A stretch of DNA of 64,000 bases from Cytobacillus solani. GTDB lineage: Bacteria > Bacillota > Bacilli > Bacillales > Cytobacillaceae. Below, piece after piece: positions 19,554 to 28,424 of this stretch (its first letter is position 1; each line of letters opens with the position of its first letter). The position numbers were made by a program, and so were the translations under genes. The notes beneath the pieces are model-generated. The model ran no database searches and was not told the DNA's origin. It saw only the letters and a list, made by a program, of their open reading frames with translations. The DNA lies in the NCBI RefSeq assembly GCF_001420595.1, contig NZ_LJIX01000006.1:1119361-1183360 (forward strand), in the 5' to 3' direction.

Positions 19554-20561
19554 TTGGGAATAAAAGTTGGAATTATTGGCTGCGGTTCGATCGCTAAATT
19601 CCGTCATGCACCAGAGTATAAAGCCAATCCCCATGTGGAGGAAATCGTTTTTTATGACCGTAATGAGGAGAGAGCGAAGGAATTAGCGATTGAATTTGGC
19701 GGTCGTGTTGTTAAAACAGTGGAAGAATTATTCAATGACCCAGCCATAACAGCTATCAGTGATTGCTCCTCCAATGAAGTTCATCATATCAATACATCAA
19801 ATGCACTGCTAAGCGGCAAGCATGTTCTCTGTGAAAAGCCGTTAGCAATTAACGAAAAGTTTGCCGAGGAAATAATTGAAGCAGAACGAAAATCAGGAAT
19901 GAAATTAATGATTGACCATAACCAGCGCTTTACGAAGGCTCACCTAAAGGCAAAGGAAATTCTAGATAAGAAGGAACTAGGCGAAGTGTTAACCTTTAAA
20001 ACCTCTTTTGGCCATCAAGGCCCTGAAAACTGGGGAGTAGACAAATCAAATGCGACCTGGTTCTTCAAAAAAGACCGTTCATACTCTGGCGTAGCAGGTG
20101 ATCTCGGCATTCATAAAATCGATTTAATCCATTACTTATTGGACGATGAAATCGAAGAAGTACATGCTTTTCACGGGGCACTCGATAAAGTGGACGAAAC
20201 AGGAAAGTTAATCGAGGTATGCGACAATGTGGTCTGTGCCTTAAAAACGAAAAAAGGCAGATTAGGAACAGCTTCCTTTTCATGGACTTACTACGGTTCA
20301 GAAGACAATTCAACCACAATCTATTGCCAAGAGGGAATAATCAAAATCTATCAACATCCAGAAGCCCCGCTCATCATCGAAAAAAAAGACGGCTCCATCA
20401 TTAAATACGAACTAGAACCAATCCAAACAAACAATAACCAAACAAATTCCGGCGTCATCGATGCCTTCATTGATTGCATCATCCATAACCTCCAACCCCC
20501 AGTTACAAGTCAGCAAGCACTTGCTTGTCTTAAAGTCATTGATCAAATACTAGGTTTGTAG
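19554..20561 (+). CDS. Gfo/Idh/MocA family oxidoreductase
   Basis: A 335-aa NAD(P)-dependent sugar dehydrogenase. Rossmann motif IKVGIIGCGSIAKFRHAPEY, CEKPLAIN (conserved EKP catalytic Lys), then the GFO/IDH/MocA_C substrate domain with DLGIHKIDLIHYLLDD (His of the catalytic site). It likely oxidises a ring hydroxyl of a sugar, cyclitol or glycoside. TTG start follows AAGGAGG. Co-operonic with the LacI gene and partnered by the second dehydrogenase at 21683. Confidence 0.9.
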   Translation: MGIKVGIIGCGSIAKFRHAPEYKANPHVEEIVFYDRNEERAKELAIEFGGRVVKTVEELFNDPAITAISDCSSNEVHHINTSNALLSGKHVLCEKPLAINEKFAEEIIEAERKSGMKLMIDHNQRFTKAHLKAKEILDKKELGEVLTFKTSFGHQGPENWGVDKSNATWFFKKDRSYSGVAGDLGIHKIDLIHYLLDDEIEEVHAFHGALDKVDETGKLIEVCDNVVCALKTKKGRLGTASFSWTYYGSEDNSTTIYCQEGIIKIYQHPEAPLIIEKKDGSIIKYELEPIQTNNNQTNSGVIDAFIDCIIHNLQPPVTSQQALACLKVIDQILGL

Positions 20562-20617
20562 ACACAGATTTTAAAAACTATTACCTGCAGGATTTTTGTG
20601 AAACGACAATATAAGTT

Positions 20618-20746
20618 GTTGATTGAAGCGGAAGGTGGCGAGACTCCTGCGGGAGGAGTGGGACAGTTGAGACCCCACAGGCGCTCGCGCCGAGGAGGCT
20701 CAACGCCCACCCCGCGGAAAGCGAGCCACCTGGAGCGGAAATCAAC
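20618..20746. repeat. Bacillus ~130-bp dispersed repeat, full copy
   Basis: It starts GTTGATTGAAGCGGAAGG and ends GGAGCGGAAATCAAC, with complementary outer ends and GC-rich inner palindromes (CTCCTGCGGGAGG). It sits between two genes of the sugar locus, close to the full copy at 24603. A known type of intergenic repeat in Bacillaceae; its role is not established. Confidence 0.85.
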
Positions 20747-20797
20747 CCCTACCCACAAACTTTTTACCTATAAAAAAGTAAAATTTCATACTAAACA

Positions 20798-20811
20798 TGT
20801 AATGGATTTCA
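20798..20811. promoter_or_regulatory. LacI-type operator copy 3 (diverged)
   Basis: TGTAATGGATTTCA matches TGTAATCGATTACA at 12 of 14 positions and lies about 55 bases upstream of the isomerase start at 20866. Confidence 0.5.
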
Positions 20812-20865
20812 TATTTTTAAGTATCTGTTTCAATGTCATCCATTAAGCAGACAGGAGGGTTGAGA

Positions 20866-21672
20866 ATGCTGAAGCAGCTTGCAATCAATTCCAACACGTA
20901 TCACGGCTTTTCACTAGAAGATGCAGTCAGAGGCGCCAGTCAAGCAGGATTCAGACAAATTGAACTATCCGCAGTCAAAGACCATACCGCTCATGTCTTG
21001 CCAGAAATGTCATCCAAACAGCTTCGAGAAATCAAAGAATTGCTTCACGAATATAAAATGCAATGCGTAGGAATCGGCGCCCATAGCAACGTCATGAAAA
21101 CAGAAGGAATCGACAACCTATTAAAAAGCATCGACTTGGCAGTAGAATTCAATTGCCCCTATATCATTACAGCCACAGGTGATTCCCATCATGATTCCGA
21201 TGTTATTGAGGACGAAAGGGTGCTAGCTGAGAATGTAGAACCTGTCATTCAAAAGTGTGAAAAACTAAATAAAACCCTTGTAATAGAAACACATGGAAAC
21301 AACTATGCGACAGGTGTTGCATTGAAGAAACTAGCTGCATCACTGCATAACCGCGTCAAAATAAATTATGACACCGCAAATGTAATTTTTTACGGAAATA
21401 CCATGCCCTATGAGGATTTAGTAGCCTCCGCTGATTGTGTGTCATTTCTTCATCTAAAGGATAAACGCGGTTCTAATAATGAATGGAACTTCCCCGCAAT
21501 AGGAGATGGAAATTTAGATTTCCGTAAAATCTTTGGCATATTAAAGGAAGCAGCTTACAAGGGACCAATCAGCGTAGAAATCGAATTTACCTCAGCAGGT
21601 CCAGCCAATCTAGAAGAAGTGAACGAAGCAATAAAAAGGTCGTACAACTATCTTTCAAGACTACTAGAGTAA
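20866..21672 (+). CDS. Sugar phosphate isomerase/epimerase family protein
   Basis: About 268 aa, TIM barrel of the xylose-isomerase-like group and smaller than its relative at 17290. Metal-site segments are VIETHGNN, INYDTANVIFYGN, FLHLKDKRGS and ISVEIEFTS. ATG 20866 has ACAGGAGGG at good spacing, so I prefer it to ATG 20833. The next gene starts 10 bases after its stop, so isomerase and dehydrogenase are cotranscribed, a pairing typical of inositol-like or 3-keto-sugar pathways. A diverged operator and a 130-bp repeat lie upstream. Confidence 0.88.
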   Translation: MLKQLAINSNTYHGFSLEDAVRGASQAGFRQIELSAVKDHTAHVLPEMSSKQLREIKELLHEYKMQCVGIGAHSNVMKTEGIDNLLKSIDLAVEFNCPYIITATGDSHHDSDVIEDERVLAENVEPVIQKCEKLNKTLVIETHGNNYATGVALKKLAASLHNRVKINYDTANVIFYGNTMPYEDLVASADCVSFLHLKDKRGSNNEWNFPAIGDGNLDFRKIFGILKEAAYKGPISVEIEFTSAGPANLEEVNEAIKRSYNYLSRLLE

Positions 21673-21682
21673 GGAGGACCAT

Positions 21683-22678
21683 ATGAAAACCATTGGCCTC
21701 GTCGGTTTGGGATTTATCGGCAACATGCACCTGAAGGCTTATCATTCACTTGAAAACTGTCGGGTTGCGGCAATTTGTACGAGAAGTGAAGTAGAAGACA
21801 AGGAAATCACCGGTCTTTTTAATGGGATCTTTGTTTCTGATTATGATGAGTTATTGCGTCGCAAGGATATCGATATCATTGATATTTGTTTACCGACTTT
21901 TTTGCATGAAGAATATATTGTCAAGGCGGCAAGGGCGGGGAAGCATATTTTTTGCGAAAAACCGCTAACGTTATCCTTGGAATCTGCTAAACGGATTTTT
22001 AAAGAGGTTCAGGATAATGGCGTGAGATTATTCGTCGGCCACCTGCTCCGCTTTTGGCCAGAATATCAAATCATTAAATCCTATAGCGAATCCGATCAAT
22101 TAAAGGATATCGAAATCGTTCATGCGCAGCGGTTAGGGCAGGCTCCGGCATGGAGTGATTGGTTTCAGCATCCAGAAAAAAGCGGAGGTGCTTTGTTCGA
22201 CCTCCAGATTCATGATATCGATTTCATTTCATGTCTGCTCGGCGAAGCAGAATCCGTTTATGCAGTAGGCACGAAAAACAACTATGGTGCCTGGGATCAT
22301 ATCATGACAACCCTCCTTTTTAAAAATAATCGAAAAGCATTTGTTGAAGCCTCTCATCGAATGCCAAACGGCTATCCGTTTACAATGTCGTTAAGAGCAC
22401 AGGCTGTCCAGGGCACACTGGAATATCGTGTGGCAGCAGGTGAGAATATTGAGCAAATCAATCATCAACAGTTTGTTTACTACAATGATAAAGCCAATTC
22501 TTCCATAGATATTGTTGATGGAGATGCCTTTCAAAACGAACTTTCATATTTTGTGCAATGCCTGGAAACAAATCAAGAAAACGATGTGATTCCTCTAGAA
22601 GATGTACTTTATACGCTTAAGCTGTTAAAGGCGATTGAAGCATCGTTAGAAACCGGACAGAAAATCTCTCTCTACTAA
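21683..22678 (+). CDS. Gfo/Idh/MocA family oxidoreductase
   Basis: A 331-aa NAD(P)-dependent dehydrogenase: KTIGLVGLGFIGNMHLKAYH (Rossmann), CEKPLTLS (EKP), GGALFDLQIHDIDFISCLLGE (catalytic Asp/His region). It is distinct from the 19554 protein, so the pathway may oxidise a substrate and later reduce an intermediate at another position. AAGGAGG precedes ATG 21683. It ends about 120 bases before the binding-protein gene, with an operator between them. Confidence 0.9.
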   Translation: MKTIGLVGLGFIGNMHLKAYHSLENCRVAAICTRSEVEDKEITGLFNGIFVSDYDELLRRKDIDIIDICLPTFLHEEYIVKAARAGKHIFCEKPLTLSLESAKRIFKEVQDNGVRLFVGHLLRFWPEYQIIKSYSESDQLKDIEIVHAQRLGQAPAWSDWFQHPEKSGGALFDLQIHDIDFISCLLGEAESVYAVGTKNNYGAWDHIMTTLLFKNNRKAFVEASHRMPNGYPFTMSLRAQAVQGTLEYRVAAGENIEQINHQQFVYYNDKANSSIDIVDGDAFQNELSYFVQCLETNQENDVIPLEDVLYTLKLLKAIEASLETGQKISLY

Positions 22679-22756
22679 CTATTCAAACATACCTGCATAC
22701 CCAGCAAAAATTCCTCTTACATGTGAGTGTTGTTCCTCTTCCTATTGGTTTTATCC

Positions 22757-22770
22757 TGTGATAGATTACA
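22757..22770. promoter_or_regulatory. LacI-type operator copy 4
   Basis: TGTGATAGATTACA matches the 18498 palindrome core at 12 of 14 positions and lies about 30 bases upstream of the ABC binding-protein gene. Confidence 0.6.
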
Positions 22771-22797
22771 AAAATGTGAAATTAAGGGGGTTATTGA

Positions 22798-23781
22798 ATG
22801 AAAAAGATTTTCTATCTCTTTATGCTGCTTGTGTTGTGCCTGATTCCGGTTTTAAGTGCGTGTAACTCTGAAAAAACAAATGAAGGCGGCGGTACCGGTT
22901 CGGAAGGTGATTCAGGTGATAAGAAGTATAAGGTTGGGATTCTCGCACCAGCTGTTACACATGGGTGGGTCGCGGCGGTTGCTTACCATGCGGAAGCACG
23001 TGCAAAAGAGCTTAACAGTGAAATTGAGTATCAAATCCAAACAAGCAGCAATGCAGAGGAAATGACAACTCAGCTAGACGATCTCATGACCTGGGGAGCA
23101 GAAGCCATTGTCGCCTTCCCGCAGTGGGAAGGAATGGAAGTGCCGATTCAAAAAGCAATCGATGAAGGAATTAAGATTGTGAATTTTGATATCGTCATCG
23201 ATTCAGAAGATGTCTATCGTGTAGCCGGTGACAATGAAGATATGGGCATTCAAGGGGCGAAATATGTTGTAGACAAAATCGGGACAGAGGGAAATGTCGT
23301 CATTCTTGAAGTGCCTTCATCCGGCTCCGTTTCAGAACTAAGAGGGAAGGGCTTTACTGAAACAATGAAAGAAATTGCCCCTGATATCGAGCTTCACACG
23401 TATGCGACACAGTTTACACGCGAAGACGGCTTAAAGGATTTTGCAGATATTTTAACAAGCCTCGATAAAATTGATGCCGTCTACTCGATGGATGATGAAA
23501 CGTCTATCGGTGTCCTGCAAGCAATCAAAGAATCGGGCAGAGCCGATATTAAAGTCGTAACAGGCGGAGGCGGTATGCAGGAGTATTTCAATATGATGCC
23601 TGAAAATCAAGACATCTGGATTCAATCGGCCCTATACAGTCCTGCAATGGTCAAAGACGCTGTAGACGTCGCCCTTAAAGTACTAAAAGGAGAAGACGTA
23701 GAAAAAGAAACAATCATCCCAACAACCATCGTAGACAGAGAAAACTATAAAGAATTCCTAGACGAAAACTCCCCATACTAA
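22798..23781 (+). CDS. Sugar ABC transporter substrate-binding lipoprotein
   Basis: A 327-aa periplasmic-binding-protein-like lipoprotein of the ribose/galactose (Peripla_BP_4) family. The signal peptide KKIFYLFMLLVLCLIPVLSAC has an LSAC lipobox. A Gly/Ser linker precedes the ligand domain (YKVGILAPAVTHGWVAAVAY, MTTQLDDLMTWGAEAIVAFP, IDAVYSMDDETSIGVLQAI). It captures the substrate outside the cell for the ATPase and permease at 24764-27328. RBS AAGGGGG. Unusually, a terminator, a minus-strand gene and a repeat separate it from its ATPase. Confidence 0.92.
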   Translation: MKKIFYLFMLLVLCLIPVLSACNSEKTNEGGGTGSEGDSGDKKYKVGILAPAVTHGWVAAVAYHAEARAKELNSEIEYQIQTSSNAEEMTTQLDDLMTWGAEAIVAFPQWEGMEVPIQKAIDEGIKIVNFDIVIDSEDVYRVAGDNEDMGIQGAKYVVDKIGTEGNVVILEVPSSGSVSELRGKGFTETMKEIAPDIELHTYATQFTREDGLKDFADILTSLDKIDAVYSMDDETSIGVLQAIKESGRADIKVVTGGGGMQEYFNMMPENQDIWIQSALYSPAMVKDAVDVALKVLKGEDVEKETIIPTTIVDRENYKEFLDENSPY

Positions 23782-23811
23782 GTCTTAATTTCATAGAAAA
23801 GCAATAACGAT

Positions 23812-23852
23812 CAAAGAGGGGGTATGGCACTTGCTGTAGCCTCTCTTTTGTA
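23812..23852 (+). terminator. Terminator after substrate-binding gene
   Basis: CAAAGAGGG (23812-23820) pairs with CCTCTCTTTTG (23840-23850). It ends or attenuates transcription before the minus-strand lipoprotein gene. Binding proteins are often made in excess this way. Confidence 0.6.
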
Positions 23853-23883
23853 AGGAGAGGCAAGTAAAAGGTGCTTGCGTATT

Positions 23884-24438
23884 TCATTGTTCAATTATTT
23901 GTTTGGCAATATCTATGATTTCATTTTTGTGTTGTTCTTTAGGAATTTCATCGTTCATATAAGTGACCGTGTAAGAGACTCCATCTAAGTGGAAGGATAG
24001 GGATTTATTTGTATAAAAAGCAATTACATCACTGCTTAATTTAACCCCTTCTGAACTAGAATGATCGGATTCTACTTCACTATTAATAGCAGTAATCATT
24101 AAAATAATTGATTTTCCAGAGTTGCTTTTTGAGGAGGTTTTAAATTCAACCATTAATTGCTTGCCATCATGGGACATATCATTAATAGTAGGCGGTTGAA
24201 AAGGTTCAGCATTAAAAGGCAGAATTTCCGGTAATGTCATTTTGAATGGAATAGCTGAAAGTCCTTCTTTAACAGAAGGTGCTTGATAAATAATTGGCAT
24301 CCTTTCCTTTTGTGTATCTGTCACATCATTCATTTCAATCTCCTTTAATTTAGACGTATCGAGAGTTCCGCTTTCATTAAATTGACAGCCGACAAGTAAG
24401 AATGAAACAAATGCAGATACAGTAATAATTCTCTTCAC
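23884..24438 (-). CDS. Putative lipoprotein, unknown function
   Basis: About 184 aa. GTG 24438 lies six bases after GGGGG and begins KRIITVSAFVSFLLVGC, a signal peptide with an LVGC lipobox, so a membrane-anchored extracellular protein is expected. The upstream ATG (24453) lacks an RBS. The mature part has a beta-rich pattern (MLITAINSEVES, FHLDGVSYTVTYMND) loosely like DUF4367-type domains, which I cannot confirm. It sits on the opposite strand inside an otherwise contiguous sugar transport operon, suggesting later insertion. Confidence 0.7.
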   Translation of the reverse strand: MKRIITVSAFVSFLLVGCQFNESGTLDTSKLKEIEMNDVTDTQKERMPIIYQAPSVKEGLSAIPFKMTLPEILPFNAEPFQPPTINDMSHDGKQLMVEFKTSSKSNSGKSIILMITAINSEVESDHSSSEGVKLSSDVIAFYTNKSLSFHLDGVSYTVTYMNDEIPKEQHKNEIIDIAKQIIEQ

Positions 24439-24602
24439 AAAAGTCGCCCCCATTCAATTCGTTACTGTTCAATACGAATTTACTCTAAAAATGTTTCAAT
24501 ATTCTGGTTATAGCATTCGGCATAAATTCCGAACCCCTATTAAAAACAGCGTTTCAAATTAATTGTTATTTTTAAGATTGTATACTGATGAAAAAAATCT
24601 CG

Positions 24603-24732
24603 GTTGATTGTAGCGGAAGGTGCGAGACTCCAGCGGGAGTAGTGGGACAGGTGAGACCCCGCAGACGCTTTAGCGTCGAGGAGGCTCACCGCCCACCCTG
24701 CGGAAAGCGAGCATCCTGGAGCGGAAATCAAC
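24603..24732. repeat. Bacillus ~130-bp dispersed repeat, full copy
   Basis: GTTGATTGTAGCGGAAGG to GGAGCGGAAATCAAC, aligned end to end with the copy at 20618 in the same orientation. It lies directly before the ABC ATPase gene, so the ATPase leader includes it. Confidence 0.85.
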
Positions 24733-24763
24733 CTATCTAAAAAACCTATCCGGATGTGATTGC

Positions 24764-26263
24764 ATGATTGAAATGCGAAATATCAAGAAATCCTTTGGAA
24801 ACAACGATGTCATAAAGGACGTTTCTTTTACAATTAAAAGCGGTGAAATCTGCGCATTACTAGGCGAAAACGGCGCAGGAAAATCAACATTAATGAACAT
24901 CCTCGGCGGCATCCATCAAATGGATTCAGGCGCTATCCTTGTCAATGGAAAGGAAGCTGCATTCCATACCCCAAAACAATCACAGGAAGCCGGAATCGCC
25001 TTCATCCATCAGGAATTAAACCTGATTAACGACCTGCCCATTTACGAAAATATGTTTTTAGGAAGAGAGCTGAAAACAAAAAGAGGGAGTCTGGATTTAG
25101 AAAGAATGCAGCAAGAAACAGAAAAGATTTTTAAACAAATGAATGTAAATCTCGATCCTGCAATAATGGTTCGCGAGCTAGATGCTTCCTATAAACAAAT
25201 CGTTGAAATCTGCCGTGCCATGATGACGAACGCCTCCTTCATTATTATGGATGAGCCCACGACGTCATTAACAGATCAAGAAATTGAACGGGTCTTTAAA
25301 ATGATGAAAACATTAAGCGAGCATGATGTAGGAATTATCTTTATCTCTCATAAATTGAATGAAGTCATGCAGATTTGTGATCGCTATATCGTACTCCGAG
25401 ATGGAAACCTTGTCGCAGAAGGAAATGTTCATGAAGTGAATACGAATGATCTTGCCCGTTTTATGGTTGGCCATGACGTAAGGACTGAGCCGTTAAACAG
25501 AGAGAAAAAAATCGGCAGAGAGATTTTGCGAGTAGAAGGTCTTTCAAATAGCCCTTTCTTTAGAAACATTAGCTTTTCGATTAAAGAAGGGGAGATTGTT
25601 GGCTTTACAGGTCTTCTTGGCGATGGACGAAGCGAACTCTTTCAATCGATTTTTGGAGCGGAAAAGATCTCGTCCGGAAAAATCTATCTGAATGATAAAG
25701 AAGTGAAAGTGACGAGTACCCAACAGGCAATTAAAGAGGGCATTGCGTATCTACCTAGGAACCGCAAGGAAAATGCGATTATTAAGGATATGGATATTAT
25801 CGAGAATGCCTCCATCGTTACATGGTCAGCTTTTTCAAAAAATGGCACGATCAATAGAAAAAAGCATGAGGAGGTATTTGAAGAACAGCGCAAAGCTCTA
25901 CGAATAAAAATGGGGGAGCTGACGGACAGCATTACGAGCCTTTCAGGCGGAAATCAGCAAAAGGTAATCTTGGCTAAATGGCTGGCGGCGAAGCCTAAAC
26001 TGCTTATCTTGGACAATCCTACTCAAGGGGTGGATGTCGGGGCGAAGGAAGATATCTATGACATTATCTTGAAGCTTGCGGAAGAAAATATCGCCATCAT
26101 CGTGCTTTCAAGTGAAGCGAATGAGATTATACGTCTATGTGACCGGGCACATGTTATGTATCATGGTGTCATTCAAGGGGAAGTGGCTTACGAAGAGATG
26201 AGCGAGCATTCGATTATGCAGCTTTCTACTGGCGGTCAGCTGACTATCGCAAAGGAGGGATAA
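24764..26263 (+). CDS. Sugar ABC transporter ATP-binding protein (RbsA/MglA-like)
   Basis: A 499-aa tandem ATPase. First domain: Walker A GENGAGKSTL, Walker B FIIMDEPTTSLTD and switch H; its ABC signature region is degenerate, as is common in this family. Second domain: GLLGDGRSELFQ in place of Walker A, signature LSGGNQQKVILAKWL, Walker B LLILDNPTQGVDVGAKEDIY. This matches ribose/galactose importer ATPases with one weakened catalytic site. The permease gene follows seven bases after the stop. No strong RBS is visible, as the repeat element ends 32 bases upstream. Confidence 0.93.
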   Translation: MIEMRNIKKSFGNNDVIKDVSFTIKSGEICALLGENGAGKSTLMNILGGIHQMDSGAILVNGKEAAFHTPKQSQEAGIAFIHQELNLINDLPIYENMFLGRELKTKRGSLDLERMQQETEKIFKQMNVNLDPAIMVRELDASYKQIVEICRAMMTNASFIIMDEPTTSLTDQEIERVFKMMKTLSEHDVGIIFISHKLNEVMQICDRYIVLRDGNLVAEGNVHEVNTNDLARFMVGHDVRTEPLNREKKIGREILRVEGLSNSPFFRNISFSIKEGEIVGFTGLLGDGRSELFQSIFGAEKISSGKIYLNDKEVKVTSTQQAIKEGIAYLPRNRKENAIIKDMDIIENASIVTWSAFSKNGTINRKKHEEVFEEQRKALRIKMGELTDSITSLSGGNQQKVILAKWLAAKPKLLILDNPTQGVDVGAKEDIYDIILKLAEENIAIIVLSSEANEIIRLCDRAHVMYHGVIQGEVAYEEMSEHSIMQLSTGGQLTIAKEG

Positions 26264-26269
26264 ATAGGA

Positions 26270-27328
26270 ATGAAACCTAGTCTGAATCATGCCGCGATAA
26301 AAAATAAGCGCAGCTTTTTTCAATGGTTTAAATACAAGTGGTCTAGTGACCCGCTTTTTAGCATTGCGATTGCACTCATCATCATGATTATCCTGCAGAC
26401 ATTAGTTTTAGGATTTGATTATGATTCCTTTGGCAGCTGGTTTCAGGCATGGATTAACAACTGGATCAACATCCTACGAAATAATGCCGCAACAGCGATC
26501 GTTGCTTTAGGGATGACTTTCGTGATTATGACAGGCGGGATTGATTTAGCTGTCGGCTCTACCCTCGTTGTAACTGGTGCGCTTTCGATGATGCTACTTG
26601 ATACAGGAACGAAAGGGTTCTTGCTGGCAATGGGGATCACTGGAGTCCCAGCATTTGCGATTACGATTCTCGTTGTTCTACTTTTTGGTTATTTATTAGG
26701 CTCTTTAATTGGCGTATCGATTACAAAAGGAAAAGTGCCGCCATTCATTGCTACCTTAGGTGCGATGATGATCTTTCGTAGTGTGACACAGCATTTTATG
26801 CAAGGGTACAATCCGAAAGTGCCAACAGAGTTTTTACAGATTGCTAGTTTTAAGATTGGCAGCTTCATGATTATGCCCATTGTTTATTGGGCCATCATTG
26901 CTTTCATCTTATACTATGTTTCGAAAAGAACCACGTTCGGAAGACAAATTATTGCGGTTGGCTCCAATGAACGAGCGGCTAAGCTTTCTGGCATCCTTGT
27001 CGAAAAGGTAAAGCTGCGTGTATATGCACTCATGGGGCTTCTTGTCTCAATTGCAGCGATCATTCAAGTGTCCAGAATTGGATCAATGGATTTCTCAAAT
27101 GCAGGCAGAGGCATGGAAATGGATGCCATTGCGGCAGCCGTAGTCGGCGGAACCAATATGATGGGCGGAAGGGGCTTTATCCTTGGAACTGTCTATGGAA
27201 TGCTGATCATTGCGGTGATGAATAATCTCTTAAACCTATTTGGTGTACCGCCGTTCTTACGCGAAGCCTTTAAAGGCGTGATTGTTATTGCTGCTGTGCT
27301 TTTGCAGAAGAAGGAGAGGACTTCGTGA
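26270..27328 (+). CDS. Sugar ABC transporter permease (RbsC-like)
   Basis: A 352-aa inner-membrane permease of the BPD_transp_2 family with roughly eight to ten hydrophobic segments. Family hallmarks are ATAIVALGMTFVIMTGGIDLAVGS near residue 80 and AVVGGTNMMGGRG near 300. An unusually long hydrophilic N-terminus (about 35 residues) precedes the first helix. RBS AAAGGAGGG overlaps the end of the ATPase gene. A strong terminator about 130 bases downstream closes the locus. Confidence 0.93.
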   Translation: MKPSLNHAAIKNKRSFFQWFKYKWSSDPLFSIAIALIIMIILQTLVLGFDYDSFGSWFQAWINNWINILRNNAATAIVALGMTFVIMTGGIDLAVGSTLVVTGALSMMLLDTGTKGFLLAMGITGVPAFAITILVVLLFGYLLGSLIGVSITKGKVPPFIATLGAMMIFRSVTQHFMQGYNPKVPTEFLQIASFKIGSFMIMPIVYWAIIAFILYYVSKRTTFGRQIIAVGSNERAAKLSGILVEKVKLRVYALMGLLVSIAAIIQVSRIGSMDFSNAGRGMEMDAIAAAVVGGTNMMGGRGFILGTVYGMLIIAVMNNLLNLFGVPPFLREAFKGVIVIAAVLLQKKERTS

Positions 27329-27458
27329 GTAAGCTTACCTGGATAGTATTAACAGAAGTAAAGTTGGCTGGCTTGAAAACTAGTCCATATGCAATTGAAT
27401 TAGCAAACCAGTAAATGCTTCACCTATACAAAGGATATGTTTAAGGTGATATCTATTG

Positions 27459-27508
27459 CGAACAAAGCGCCTGCCCACCAAATAGGCTGGGCAGGCGCTT
27501 TGTTCGTA
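27459..27508. terminator. Very strong bidirectional terminator
   Basis: CGAACAAAGCGCCTGCCCA (27459-27477) pairs perfectly with TGGGCAGGCGCTTTGTTCG (27488-27506). It lies between the convergent permease gene and the VOC gene. Confidence 0.9.
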
Positions 27509-27529
27509 TCCTTTATATAACTCTTCGCC

Positions 27530-27901
27530 CTACCGATGCTGGTCCACTAGAATCTGATTGCCATCTGGATCTTCTATTGTAAAGTGTGCTGGCCCTTCGC
27601 TTGATTCATCCGCTTCAGAAAGTATGTTAACTCCTTTTTCTTTAAGCTGCTTTTGAAGGTCGCGAATGTCTGTAAATGATTCGAGATTTTCGGCATTTTC
27701 GTTCCATCCAGGATTAAAAGTCAGGATGTTTTTTTCAAACATTCCTTGAAAAAGCCCGATGATGCAGTTTTCATTCTTCATAATAAGCCAATTTTGGTCA
27801 ATATTGCCACCAAACGCTTGAAAGCCTAGTTTTTCGTAGAATGTTTTTGAAATATGAATATCCTTTACAGTTAAACTTACAGAAAATGCACCTAGTTTCA
27901 A
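27530..27901 (-). CDS. VOC (glyoxalase/bleomycin-resistance fold) protein
   Basis: About 123 aa. The start is a TTG (27901) with AAAGGTGG upstream, giving LKLGAFSVSLTVKDIHISKTFYEKLGF, the usual VOC beginning; the open frame extends further but without RBS. The second half has the complementary module ending PAHFTIEDPDGNQILVDQH with its conserved DPDGN and a metal-type acidic residue. Likely a metal-dependent lyase/isomerase or binding protein of unknown substrate. Confidence 0.85.
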   Translation of the reverse strand: MKLGAFSVSLTVKDIHISKTFYEKLGFQAFGGNIDQNWLIMKNENCIIGLFQGMFEKNILTFNPGWNENAENLESFTDIRDLQKQLKEKGVNILSEADESSEGPAHFTIEDPDGNQILVDQHR

Positions 27902-28124
27902 AGTATTACCACCTTTTATTATGATAAATTTAGTATAAAGGAGTATGGAAAGATACACAATATTTCCCATTTACTGGCGTGAAGCCTTAGAATGAAAAGG
28001 ATGGCACAGATCTGCCATCTTGCAATCAAATTAGCAGCTAAATGAAGAAATCTCAGATTGAATAAGATACTAAGGAATAACTCTTCTAGAAATAAAAGAA
28101 CATTGATAAGAAAGGAGAAGTGAC

Positions 28125-28295
28125 ATGAAGAACAGTTTGTACACTTTATATTTTTTGGTGCTTGGCATTGCTTCCTTTTTTACAGGGGAAATTGTTACCT
28201 TTGTTATGTTGGGTGCCATTTTAATCGCACTCACAAATATTCATACTACCTTGAAACAGATATTAAAAGTGAATCAGGATCTTAAAGAACAATAA
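28125..28295 (+). CDS. Small membrane protein (56 aa)
   Basis: ATG 28125 follows AAAGGAGAAG and starts MKNSLYTLYFLVLGIASFFT. Two hydrophobic segments (about 5-20 and 24-38) precede a polar amphipathic C-terminal tail (HTTLKQILKVNQDLKEQ). A terminator follows its stop by five bases, supporting a real short gene. Family not recognised; probably a small integral membrane protein. Confidence 0.75.
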   Translation: MKNSLYTLYFLVLGIASFFTGEIVTFVMLGAILIALTNIHTTLKQILKVNQDLKEQ

Positions 28296-28300
28296 ACGAT

Positions 28301-28330
28301 AAAAAGAACTCAATTAGAGTTCTTTTTATT
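28301..28330 (+). terminator. Rho-independent terminator
   Basis: AAAAAGAACTC (28301-28311) pairs perfectly with GAGTTCTTTTT (28317-28327). Confidence 0.85.
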
Positions 28331-28424
28331 ACTATTTGGCTGGGATAGATGGAAGTCCAATCTTATTAGACCTGCATGTACCCGTAATCTTCAACAAAAC
28401 CATCCATTTGCTTTAACTAAGGAA

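Noticed and set aside
20543-20846. Frames spanning the 130-bp repeat on both strands
   Set aside because: Arise from the GC-rich dispersed repeat, not from genes.
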